Source of the DNA: Leishmania martiniquensis
Taxonomy: Eukaryota > Euglenozoa > Kinetoplastea > Trypanosomatida > Trypanosomatidae
Assembly (NCBI RefSeq): GCF_017916325.1
Contig: NC_090151.1
Span: forward strand, 452,001-516,000
Direction: 5' to 3'
Length of the DNA: 64,000 nt
This document shows, one piece after another, positions 50,901 through 57,970 of this stretch. Each line of letters starts with the position of its first letter. Within the stretch, counting starts at the first letter, position 1. The translations under genes were made by a program, and so were the position numbers. The notes under the pieces are model-generated. The model was not told the origin of the DNA and searched no databases. It was given only the letters and a program-made list of their open reading frames with translations.

Positions 50901-51557
50901 GGCCTGCACGTGCTGCTGGTACTCCTTGGCGGCCTGCGTCGAGTCAGTTTTTTCATGCGCATCGATCTCCGTTCGAAAGGTGGCGTTGTCGTCCTCGCTG
51001 TCTACCGTGACAACGTACGACGACGGCCGTGATGGCAGGCCGCTCTTGGCTGCCTGGGCACGCGTCAGCTCCTGCAGCTGCAGCGTGTCCGGTATTCGTA
51101 ACCTATCAAAGTGGCTCTCTGGTGGACATTCTCGTGGCGGTGCGACTGCCGTGCGGCTGTCGTCCGCCACTGCGTGTGGGAAGACGCTGCCCGGCGAGCG
51201 GCATGAACGACCTCGCATATTTCCCATATGGTCACTGGTGGGAAAGGCAACTTCAGCGAGTGGGCTGCTGCTCTGATTCACAATGTCGGCCGACAGCGGC
51301 GGTGGTGGCGCGAAATGGTCGTTGCCCAGCGCGCGCACGTGCCGCCTACGGCTAAGCTCTTCGTCCCTGGAGTAGCGGTCACTGTCGCCGTCCTTGTCCC
51401 CTTCCGGCCAGCAGCGGCGGCGCGGCGACGTGGGTGCCGAGTTCTTCGGTAAATCGCCCGTGCGTGAAGGAGGGGGGGCAAAGGAGGCCCTGGGTGACGC
51501 TGCCCAGCTATCATGCGGCTGCTCCGTGCTTCGCACCGCAGACGTCTTGCACCCCAT
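44967..51557 (-). CDS. Giant dual-acylation-signal protein B (starts MGCKTS), paralogue of the gene at 29081-35470
   Basis: Protein of 2196 aa, function unknown. The frame is open up to 51683 but begins there with TTG; the first ATG at 51557 gives MGCKTSAV, a textbook Gly2/Cys3 myristoylation plus palmitoylation start, which strongly supports this choice. The conserved islands match protein A in order: VLVALSVSCFSVV followed by TYGEGIITDVMYGGIMVVEA (Tyr at about 742); a helical block from about 931 (VWVKLPVIAAVLRTWGLHLL, then IALFLQKYTGIAPVLQLTAL); and a coiled coil from about 1535 (LEVKAQKQELEDLRQARRD) leading into ILLPHTAPQELDGVLLYLQ. The rest is mostly disordered, with a Ser run at about 1245-1260 and a long Lys/Arg-rich patch (KRKGATATKKRRK). 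A second coiled coil lies at the C-terminus. Likely membrane-anchored on the cytosolic side; the biochemical role is unknown. Confidence 0.88.
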   Translation of the reverse strand: MGCKTSAVRSTEQPHDSWAASPRASFAPPPSRTGDLPKNSAPTSPRRRCWPEGDKDGDSDRYSRDEELSRRRHVRALGNDHFAPPPPLSADIVNQSSSPLAEVAFPTSDHMGNMRGRSCRSPGSVFPHAVADDSRTAVAPPRECPPESHFDRLRIPDTLQLQELTRAQAAKSGLPSRPSSYVVTVDSEDDNATFRTEIDAHEKTDSTQAAKEYQQHVQAKRNANAARTKRRQLEEFDPVRPVDSFNVTHRGLLGRCWDRRAPELIPVAFVHAVEGVRRASGEVHPGSTATSHPPEVETGRDEYLHAPSLAKSRAPQAAVCSGRRVARRSHWFSVAGVSSEAMHSSFKSSGSGSQAGASMASPYYMSSGVLSPITSRPGACGPDFPRGGHAKSLMVTAASSPVVHGEGAYTTVSDNAVQPLLSLTPEQISALPMETREEYYNEFLARNPRFMGIKDCFAFRLADGVSEDSSTKFLRKRGLQPAPGVAAMRWNRVELFQPTLSTLVRAVAMTQGIKLDASQPEQPQVSGAGTGYPSVQHSRLTPSDSASCLLRATSDDGGTIADMQLRRSCSSYVMSCMGNESLSRRGGGSLNTSFVSYSEKLPGAGDSSGSNGSNASPSPLHNHQLSKDSSGEIGLVGGATFPEDSVLSLALGIPHSRLPQLMGTPQLGGVGRSRNCSALASIPRASAPADNGPAASPDESVLVALSVSCFSVVMDPFRWQEHRYIRYPVDIDDSRKSSRHTYGEGIITDVMYGGIMVVEASSAKAVKELEALLANMTWTERRTLHGVIGDVRKHLKVFQGGRNKVRPPTPQRRVAADAEAAFGTGTQTHHDSGAQQQTAEKGHQYRIWRRIGGRPMRDAVELQEISYFFGDAEVREETVTLNQPIGPDTATAAGGAAAKPSGASGSSAASGWRYSANGNFLAADPDISPSFSRVASVWVKLPVIAAVLRTWGLHLLSNPELAQPIALFLQKYTGIAPVLQLTALGSLCNDGDTSNEGVGEDADYLFFEAGGASVPASATAAGEATHPHPAPRIPEFNRFYASKPSTPSATKDEHHGSDSGTAAQLPQGRSNGRDVSAASLSPEQMRRCDDTKLDERGAGDAGTQQQSLEKSGKGTCAELGSEHRRREAATCEAAHLADSVKGGSAAPGVESGGDGQSSSVSKTTDTDNGQRVVGRLSGTVKKSGVGATRALRRGSRLHKVGPHSPSNQGSASTRPATQCSSPPSSRRSEYRPYLSSNATIKHGSPSSSSSSSSSSSFPIPRAATKEGANGFRVHSSSWMANNVSTPCLQAGKSSEPTVQKRPGGHRGGSTCAPSPTTPGERGKNTPSASVAVTPLLTAASRLVNLPPLSALVSSEVAPIAATDAEPSAMAATVGPDSSAAAVAAGKAMGPAAEPRVSKVTFRSPRSPTERQACPLSASSSVNYTSSDISWIRTRRATVTPSTASEATATTLSAHGSTSAAAPTIPAPKRKGATATKKRRKATVLSHQAKTSVPPSGKNVSSACHSPPTSDPITNTAETVVNSAKSSCAYHATEEEEGLWHIAMLEVKAQKQELEDLRQARRDAEEAEKQREEELRSLSRILLPHTAPQELDGVLLYLQTALDAPEDMPHGRLFLHQPSWLPMLIAVWTAPSNRLRAVEIAAELTWVDIPRLGLVAGLLYHQHAAGPLKELIIRSDRLLGFPQAAAVPPNHRGSGESLEEKWSAQPRKRRLLTGRSRKKGRRKGVGRSGSAGRVSQSSSNSSLQFTTELSQRIGGFGPGCPPFFITPEEARDTLWLLLCSVAANATAPTFHMVLRGLPTGEDVSTTTTGGGRGGAIDQSKSRTTPTRLISFFAWAAARLRDEKADARLRLRAHSMTLDSFVICQGSLSASDQDASSPIPLSDSSGIGASMSYNTAYDDRQACYNGGSMRLVGDGTAGSALTLAQQACTLSRQNSSLVVMSSLAATLDGTCGEVCSPGRQECNPSNTFAGVRAITPPTRCAGATSEGLAASGVGNETARAIRAVQTHQHRAQERRAWMRNGNDIEERPFYKLLMHRCGEVEGAVNRSDHDAGVAAMRQRLLGTTPCLQHRHLFSRTHSNGAVHAEPDGLHRQKEAVSPSAAAPATTPEAPSRLRQGSPPPHHVPRRSLAHGLRTVEDEQAALQHEAAVLRERAGEIWEALEKSVKHYNHLQKEEHQKAMKRNGGIPSPSPPRQIVLDH

Positions 51558-52818
51558 TGTCGTGGGCCAGCAACGTTTCTCTGCCGCTGTGGACGTATCT
51601 GCGTGTGGGTAAGCGCCTGAATGCAGCTGTCTCTCCCCTCCTTCACACCACTCCAGTGACCCCTCCAAAGGTGGATCAGGCAACGGAGTGGGCGGATAGA
51701 TGGAGCACGCGGCGATGATGCACGCGTATGGGCGTCAGCGTTGCAGGTCGACGTCACAAGTGTATCCGCAATAGGGCCGCTGTCGGTGTGTGCGCCTCTA
51801 GGGTAATCACAGCGACAAGCAAGAGGCGGAGGTGGTCGGCTGGGCGGAGGGAGGGGGGATTACTCTCCCGCTCCTAAGTTGCCACGCAGCCACGGTGAGG
51901 GACACCAGTGTGCGCAGCAGAGAGGCACACTGGCAACCGAGGAGGAAATCCGGGTAGCCGGGAGGCAATGCCAAGAAGGCGCGAAGCTATGCCACTTGTA
52001 GCGGCTGGCCGCGATTGTGGCTATGGGTTGGCGTGTGCACGTGCTTGCGTGAGAGGGAAGGGAGGCAAGTCGGTGGAGGCGTGCGCGGACCGGTGCGTAT
52101 GAGTAGCGCGCGCGTCTTCTCGCCAGCCCCTCCCACAGGCGTCTCCTGCAGAGAGACGGTCCCGCTCACGAGGCTGGCGGGACGAGCGGGAGAGGGCGCT
52201 GCTGAGGGGAATCCTGCGAGACGGTGCAAGAAAGGGGAGGAGGAAGGGAGGACCAAAGACGCGAAAAGGTTCGCTGTACAGCATTCGAGTGGGCGAGGCG
52301 CGGGTGGTGTGTGCGTGTGTGTGTGTTAGCAGCGAGGGGGAGGGGGGTGGAGGGGGTGGCTGCACATGGGAGACGTAGAGAGGGGCTTGCATTGCCAAGA
52401 GGGCACACGGGCAGCGTCAAACTCAAAATGAGGATGCGTGTCTGTGAGCGAGCGCGCACACACTCTCCTCCTCCTCCGTACCCACTAACGGGGGAGGGGA
52501 GGAGTGCTCGACGGAGGGGGTGCCCATAAGATGAAGGATATCTCCTGCCACCCGCCCTTCAGCTACCGTGGAGTTGGAAGTCTTTCCCGTTTCTGTGGCT
52601 CTGCATGTGCGCACGTGCATGGGGGGCTGAGGATGAGGGAGCAGAAGGGGGGGGCGGGGCGATCCCGTCGAGGGTGGCACACACAAGCGGCACAAAACAC
52701 GCAGACACACAACAGAAAGGGGGAAGGCGAGGGCTGCCACGGCTATTCGGTCAGCATGAGGAAAAGCGTGACGTGCTGTTGCGGTCAACTCACCGCGCCC
52801 TTCATTACGGAACAAATT
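51558..52818 (-). other. Intercistronic region: 99-aa gene 3' UTR and MGCKTS-gene 5' UTR
   Basis: About 1.26 kb, no recognisable gene. It contains a G-rich tract near 51846-51858, TG runs (about 52308-52326) and G/A-rich sequence near 52225-52250 and 52330-52345. A clear polypyrimidine/AG signal just upstream of 51557 is not obvious. Confidence 0.6.
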
Positions 52819-53118
52819 TTAGAAGAGAGTCCATCGGCGTGCGCGCGCAGGATTCTCCGCTGCCGCCAGTTCTGTGGCAGAGATGCTGGCCATGTCCCTG
52901 CCCACCAGCGGATCAGCGGTGTGCATCACCTGCGCGGCAACCTTTTCCTGGAACTCCTTCACAAAGACATTGCCCTTCTTCCAGTACTCGGAGTGGTATT
53001 TGAGACGCATCTGAATCTCGTGCGTCTCACGCGCATCCATTCGCTTTGTCTTTGTGTAGATCATGAAGATCGGCACGGTGCTGACGCAGACCAGCAGCCA
53101 CGGAATTTGGATGCCCAT
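52819..53118 (-). CDS. Small single-pass membrane protein, probable mitochondrial respiratory-type subunit
   Basis: Protein of 99 aa. One hydrophobic segment lies at residues 4-20 (IPWLLVCVSTVPIFMIY), followed at once by a basic cluster (TKTKRMDAR) and a soluble, helical, charged remainder with YHSEYWKKGNVFVKEFQEK. A short N-terminal membrane anchor followed by a charged tail is typical of small accessory subunits of respiratory complexes, but no family was recognised, so the mitochondrial role is inference. The frame continues upstream to 53178 only from TTG. ATG at 53118 is 75 nt downstream of a good splice acceptor with no earlier ATG. Composition is balanced, unlike the simple-sequence frames around it, which supports a real gene. 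Confidence 0.8.
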   Translation of the reverse strand: MGIQIPWLLVCVSTVPIFMIYTKTKRMDARETHEIQMRLKYHSEYWKKGNVFVKEFQEKVAAQVMHTADPLVGRDMASISATELAAAENPARARRWTLF

Positions 53119-53192
53119 GCCTAAGGGGCGATTGAGGTGAGTGGCAAGACCAAAACAGTGCGCACTCAGCTGCCCCAAGACGTGAGGAGCTG

Positions 53193-53194
53193 CT
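53193..53194 (-). promoter_or_regulatory. Candidate spliced-leader acceptor AG for the 99-aa gene
   Basis: A pyrimidine tract (about 53204-53231, minus strand) is followed by its first AG in GCGGCAG at 53194-53193. The first ATG afterwards is the one at 53118. Confidence 0.5.
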
Positions 53195-53548
53195 GCCGCG
53201 TCACAGGCGAGGGGAGAGGGAAGGGGAGGGCGGACTGTGACGCACCTCTTTCAGAGTCCCCCCTCACCGAAACAATTTCGTCTGTCCTCGCTTCTCCCCC
53301 CACCCTTAGCGAAGCGGTTGGGATAGTGAGAGGGCGTGGGAGAGAGAGAGACAGGATGGCTTACGCACGTGCGCGTGGACCGTGTGCGTATGTATACCGT
53401 GCAACGGAGGGCGGCGGGTGGGGTCAAGAGTGCGTGGGTGAGGAGAGGGGGCCGAAGTGGCTCAGAGAGAGAGGGAGGGAGAGAGGAGAGGGCAGAGCGT
53501 GGGTAATGTTTGTGCTCACATGGGGGCTTGGCAACACGACGGCCGACA

Positions 53549-53601
53549 AATATATATACATATATATATGTCTGGGTGTAGATATATATATATTTATATA
53601 T
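53549..53601. repeat. AT-rich imperfect inverted repeat
   Basis: Alternating TA at 53550-53569 and again at 53582-53601 flanks a short GTCTGGGTGTAG spacer, so the arms can pair. It is a marked AT island in GC-rich sequence. Confidence 0.75.
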
Positions 53602-54259
53602 GCAGGGACACCGCGACAGGACGAGCTCGACATGAAAGCGGGCGCTTTCGAAGAGGCGAAGCACACACACTACACAATGGAAGAGAGCGAGAGAAAGAGG
53701 GAGAGGAGAGGGGGGAGGGAGGGGGGCTGCTTGGTTTACGCTGTGCGGACTGTACATGCGAGCAGCTATGTTTGCACATGGTGTGCGCGCTGTGTGGTGC
53801 TGTTCTGTTTCGTTGGCCTGCGACAGCGCACGAGAGTACGCCCGCGACATGGTGTACGCCGACCACTGCGCACGCGGAACAGAGGACACCCAACCCACAC
53901 ACACACAGAAATATCGACGAGGTCCAGAGAGAGATATAGAGACATCGCCCACGCGGCAAGTTTGCGCAGGCCATCTCTTCCTCTCTCTCGCTCACTGCCT
54001 TACCTTCCCCTGATACCCCTCGTCCTCCTCACTGCTTTCCCCCTTTTCACGCATTCACCAGTGAAGCTCCGCACGCACGTAAAAATGCCGTCTTGAATGC
54101 CGGCAAGGGAGGACAGAGCGCGAAAAAAAGGCAACGAAAAAAACGTGGTGACACACACACACACGCAACCTCGCAGTGGGAGGAGGGGAAGCGGCGAGTC
54201 CGTTGGACATTGCGTGCCCTCGGCTTGCACGCTCTTCCCCTCCTCTCACCCCAAGAGCC

Positions 54260-56446
54260 TCACTGAATGACGCTAGCGTTGCGGCAGCGGATGAGTACCC
54301 GCACCCCCGGCTGCCGCCGTACATGGATGATCGTCGACTCCGTGATACGCGGCATTGGCTCACCGTCGATCTGCACGTTCAAGCTTGCCTGGACGCCGTC
54401 GTCTGACTCGATGCGGGCCTCGTATTTGTCTTTCAAGTGCACTTTAGTGTAGGTGGAGCACTGCCCACTTGGGAAGTTAAGGTCATCCGGCGTGCAGAGC
54501 ACAAAGACAAACATCTCGTCCGTCTGGGCAAGCTTTGTGGAGCTGCTGAGCCCAATGCCGATAGAGGTGTAGTGCAGCACGCCGCCCATCGCCTGCAGCT
54601 CGAAGTTGCGGTCGTTGATGGCCACGGGCCGAGGGGCCGGCGTAGGAAGAGGCGCTCCGGCGGCGCTGTTGGGGGCCATCGTGATGGACGGGGTTACCTT
54701 GCCGTTACAGAGCGTGACCGGGTGGTAGTACAGCTCGCCCCGCTGCGGGTTCCACGGGTGAGTGCCAGCGGAGTAGCAGTTAACGTTGGTCAGCACCAAT
54801 GCCTTGGCCATGGAAGGTAGCTGCAGCGCCACGAAGTCGCGTGGGCCGCTCGTGCTGCTCGTCTCGGCGATGCTGCTGCCCGCGCCACTCAGCTGCAGGC
54901 GCGGCACACAGACCATTGGTATGATCTTGCGCAACTTTTTACACTTGAACGACCCACTGAACCCGATTACCCCATACAGAGCCTTGTTTTGTGCGCGAGT
55001 GCTGCACACCGCCGGGTGCGCGCGGCGGGTGGCGTTGAACCGTGTCGCCACGTAGGCGTCGAAGCCCACGCCGAGGTAGTTGATGAGCCCGTGCGTGACG
55101 CACTGCCCACTCGCGTGCACCATGTCCCAGTCGACGTTGTACACCGCATTTGCCATGCCCCTCGGCCGCGCTGCACTGCCCCACAGCGGCGAGTGAAAAC
55201 TCTGCGCGCCGGCCGGGGCGGGGGCGGTGTGCTTCGTGGCCGCGGCGCTGCCGTCTGGGGGCGCGCCGGGTGCCATCCACGGCGCCGCCTCCGCCGCTGG
55301 GGGCAATGACTCGGGCCGCACGGCCGCCTGAGCTACTCGCAGTGGCACCAGTGAGACCTCCCACCGGTCGAAGCTCACACACGGGGCCGTCACGGCATTG
55401 CGCAAGGCCGCGGCTACCTGCGTGCCTGCGTCGGCGCCACATCCGCACAGGGCACAGAGCCCACACCACCCGTTGCCGCTCGGTGAGAAAGAGCAGCCAA
55501 AGCCCACGCAGTTGCTGTAGTCGTTGCCGGTACCGAGTGGGAGCGGAGCGAGAGCAGGCATCGTGAAGTACGGATGCACCGGCTCATCCCGAAACCTCGA
55601 CGCGGCGGAGACAGTGTTGTCGCCGTGCTGCTGCTGCTGAGAGACCGTGAGGAAAGAATGAAACTCATCCTCCAGCTCTCGGCGGACGAGGTCTAGCTGC
55701 GTCATGAGGAAGGACACGGTGCCGTCACCGCCGCACACAACGACCGTGCCACGCTGCTGACGCCTTGGCTGGCCAGGGGCGTGATAGACGACAGCCTGCT
55801 GTTTGATGAGGAGGCGTAGCGGGCCGGGGTCTGCGAATACCTCCCCGCGCAGGACCATGACACGCCTCGTGCCCAGCTCGTCGCGCAAGCTGCTGAGCAC
55901 CACGTCTGCCAAGCTCGTCTCACCAGAGTTGGGGTTTATGAAAGCTGCCACGTAGTTATACGACGCCTCCACCCCGCTGTCGTAGTAGCGGGCGTACCGG
56001 CGGATGAGTTGCTCGGACGACTGAGGTGGGGGGCCTAGTGCCGTCACCTCTACCGAGGCCGTAGCCCCACTATCCAGGCGTCGAGCAGAATGGCTCGCCG
56101 ACTGCATAGGGGTGGTTGGCGCCGATGGCGCGTCGTTCTCGATCTTCACATCGGTGGCCCGCCCTCTGTGCGACTCGACCGCGCGTGTCAACGGTTTCGC
56201 GTGGAGAGTGTTGCGGCTATGAGGGCCACCGCCGGCGCGACCATCGAGGATGGCAGGCGCAGTCGAGCGCACCTCGGCGGGCGAGTAGAGCTCGCTGCCA
56301 TTCAAATCGAGTCGATCCTCAAAGGTGGAGCTCGAGCTCGAGGTGGCCCCAAGGCTGTTGGCGCTGCCATTGCCAAGCCGAGCAGCATGCTCCGACGGCG
56401 TGGTTGGCGAAGGCTGGTGATGAGAAGACCTCGCCTTGTTCTGCAT
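54260..56446 (-). CDS. Diacylglycerol kinase-family lipid kinase
   Basis: Protein of 728 aa. The catalytic domain starts at about 165: FINPNSGE, then the glycine-rich nucleotide loop VVVCGGDGTVSF (GGDGT at 239-243) and PLPLGTGNDYSNCVGFG at 301-317, all intact. SFDRWEVSL (about 358-366) is the domain-joining strand. The accessory domain has NYLGVGFDAYVATRF (456-470), NVNCYSAGTHPWNP and DGEPM near 694, as in eukaryotic DGKs. The expected reaction is ATP-dependent phosphorylation of diacylglycerol to phosphatidic acid; a sphingoid or ceramide substrate is not excluded. There are no C1, PH or transmembrane segments, only a disordered N-terminus. Two inserts are unusual: a Cys-rich piece at 317-336 and a Pro/Ala-rich loop at about 370-430. 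ATG at 56446 is almost on top of the apparent splice site. Confidence 0.9.
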   Translation of the reverse strand: MQNKARSSHHQPSPTTPSEHAARLGNGSANSLGATSSSSSTFEDRLDLNGSELYSPAEVRSTAPAILDGRAGGGPHSRNTLHAKPLTRAVESHRGRATDVKIENDAPSAPTTPMQSASHSARRLDSGATASVEVTALGPPPQSSEQLIRRYARYYDSGVEASYNYVAAFINPNSGETSLADVVLSSLRDELGTRRVMVLRGEVFADPGPLRLLIKQQAVVYHAPGQPRRQQRGTVVVCGGDGTVSFLMTQLDLVRRELEDEFHSFLTVSQQQQHGDNTVSAASRFRDEPVHPYFTMPALAPLPLGTGNDYSNCVGFGCSFSPSGNGWCGLCALCGCGADAGTQVAAALRNAVTAPCVSFDRWEVSLVPLRVAQAAVRPESLPPAAEAAPWMAPGAPPDGSAAATKHTAPAPAGAQSFHSPLWGSAARPRGMANAVYNVDWDMVHASGQCVTHGLINYLGVGFDAYVATRFNATRRAHPAVCSTRAQNKALYGVIGFSGSFKCKKLRKIIPMVCVPRLQLSGAGSSIAETSSTSGPRDFVALQLPSMAKALVLTNVNCYSAGTHPWNPQRGELYYHPVTLCNGKVTPSITMAPNSAAGAPLPTPAPRPVAINDRNFELQAMGGVLHYTSIGIGLSSSTKLAQTDEMFVFVLCTPDDLNFPSGQCSTYTKVHLKDKYEARIESDDGVQASLNVQIDGEPMPRITESTIIHVRRQPGVRVLIRCRNASVIQ

Positions 56447-57970
56447 GCTTCACAGAAGGGGGAGGGGGGAGGGAAGGGAAGAAGAGGGCAGGGAGGCCGC
56501 GGTTATGGCTCGCGCGGCTTCCGCACCAGCGAGGAATCACGTGAATGTGCACGCGTATACTGCTGCTCGTACGTGAGGATGACGGCTGTGAAGAGGAGGA
56601 CAAAAGCGCTACCACCACCGCTACCGCCACACCTCCCTCTCCCCCTCTTTCACAGTCGAGGCCGAGACGAGGAAGGGCACGCGTCGCACCAGCTCATACA
56701 GATGGGCAGTCGCCCCCTCTTCTTCCGAGGGCGTCCAGACACGGACTCAGGCGCGGGACTTGGCCACACGGAGACCGCCCACAGACACTGACACGGAAGT
56801 TGGAAGGAGATGGCGCGGCAGGCCGACAGACCGACAAGGAGGAGTGAGGGGCGACAGCGACGCGCAAAATACGCAGAGAGAGAAGTCTGTGAAGGTGCGC
56901 GCGTGTGTGTGCGGCGCGGTGTGCTCCGGCGGAGGATTTGGTGCGCAATGCGCGTCAGAGCTGCTTCACCCTCCCCTCCCCCTCTTCTTGTCCTACCAAT
57001 GTGTGCTTGTAGATTGCGCGGCTGGCGACCCGTCCACTCGGTGTGTGTGTGTATACGACAAGACGGAATAGCTCTCCGCGTGCGTGCGTGCGTGTGTGTG
57101 TGTGGGGGGAGGCGGAGTGAAGCTGCGCCTTGGTGCGCAGTGGTGCGTAAGCCCGACAGTCTGTGTGCAGACGTATGCGGGCGATGCTGCAGAGTGACTC
57201 TGGGGCCAGGTGCTCAAAGAATACGGGCAAGGAAGCGAGTTGAAACAGCAGATGGACACTGAGTGAAGAGGAGGAAAGGGGGGCCGGCGCCATCGAGGCC
57301 GAAGCTGAATCTCAGTGCGTATGGTGTGGCCTACTGCCCGTCTCGCTCACTTTGAGTGTGAGTGTGTGCGCGCGCGCATGCGGCATCAGACACACCTGCA
57401 GCATGATACGCTAAGGCGCCAGAGAATTCGCTTTTTTTTGAGGGGAGGGGGAGACGCTCTGAGTACAGGCCAACGCTCTGGCTTGACGCGGTGTCTAAAA
57501 TATTTGTGAAGCCTCTTTGAAACACACACACACACCTACGCACGCATAAAGACATGCACATAACGCGAGTCTCATTCACCCATGCGTATCGCGTACAAGG
57601 GTCTTCACGCACGCTGCTCTCGGTGTGAGGTGCACCAGAGATGCAGCCGTTCGCTCCTCTGCCCTTCTGCGCTCCACTTTTCGGGGTGGGGGAGGGAGAG
57701 AGGAGTTGAGGGGCCACCGACCCTTGCAGGAGGGCATCCAGCTGCGTTTTCCGTCACCCCTTCGCATCGTCGACGGATTCTTACCTGCAGTGCGTCACAA
57801 GTCAAGTGGATGCCAAAGGCCCGTGCGGCAGTATGCTGGGCGGGGTTGCCGCCAGCTCCCTGCTGTCACGCATACAAAAAAAGGTGTGTATGTGTCTGTG
57901 GGGGGGGCAGCTGGAGGGGATGGGCTCTTGGGGGCTCCCCTCCAGCTTCCCCTGCGCTCACCAGACGGCT
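56447..57970 (-). other. Intercistronic region: 1011-aa protein gene 3' UTR and lipid-kinase 5' UTR
   Basis: About 1.5 kb, no recognisable gene. It contains TG runs (about 57088-57104), a CA run (about 57522-57535), a T8 tract (57432-57439) and a G9 tract (about 57900-57908). Confidence 0.65.
56448..56449 (-). promoter_or_regulatory. Candidate spliced-leader acceptor AG abutting the lipid-kinase ATG
   Basis: A strong pyrimidine tract (about 56455-56490, minus strand) is followed by TGTGAAG, whose AG is at 56449-56448. The ATG begins at 56446, leaving a single untranslated base after the spliced leader. Confidence 0.4.

Larger units (their letters stand above)
53119..54259 (-). other. Intercistronic region: lipid-kinase 3' UTR and 99-aa gene 5' UTR
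   Basis: About 1.1 kb, no recognisable gene. It holds an AT-rich palindromic block (53549-53601), G/A-rich tracts (about 53460-53495, 53680-53735), a CA run (about 53897-53908) and a CA run near 54150-54163. Confidence 0.65.

Noticed and set aside
29081..51557. Idea that the genes between and around the two giant paralogues form a functional operon with them
   Set aside because: Kinetoplastid transcription units join unrelated genes. The Sm-like and SFI1-like genes between them show no shared domain or logic.
51558..51683. 42-residue upstream extension of giant protein B
   Set aside because: It begins with TTG and would bury the MGCKTS acylation signal.
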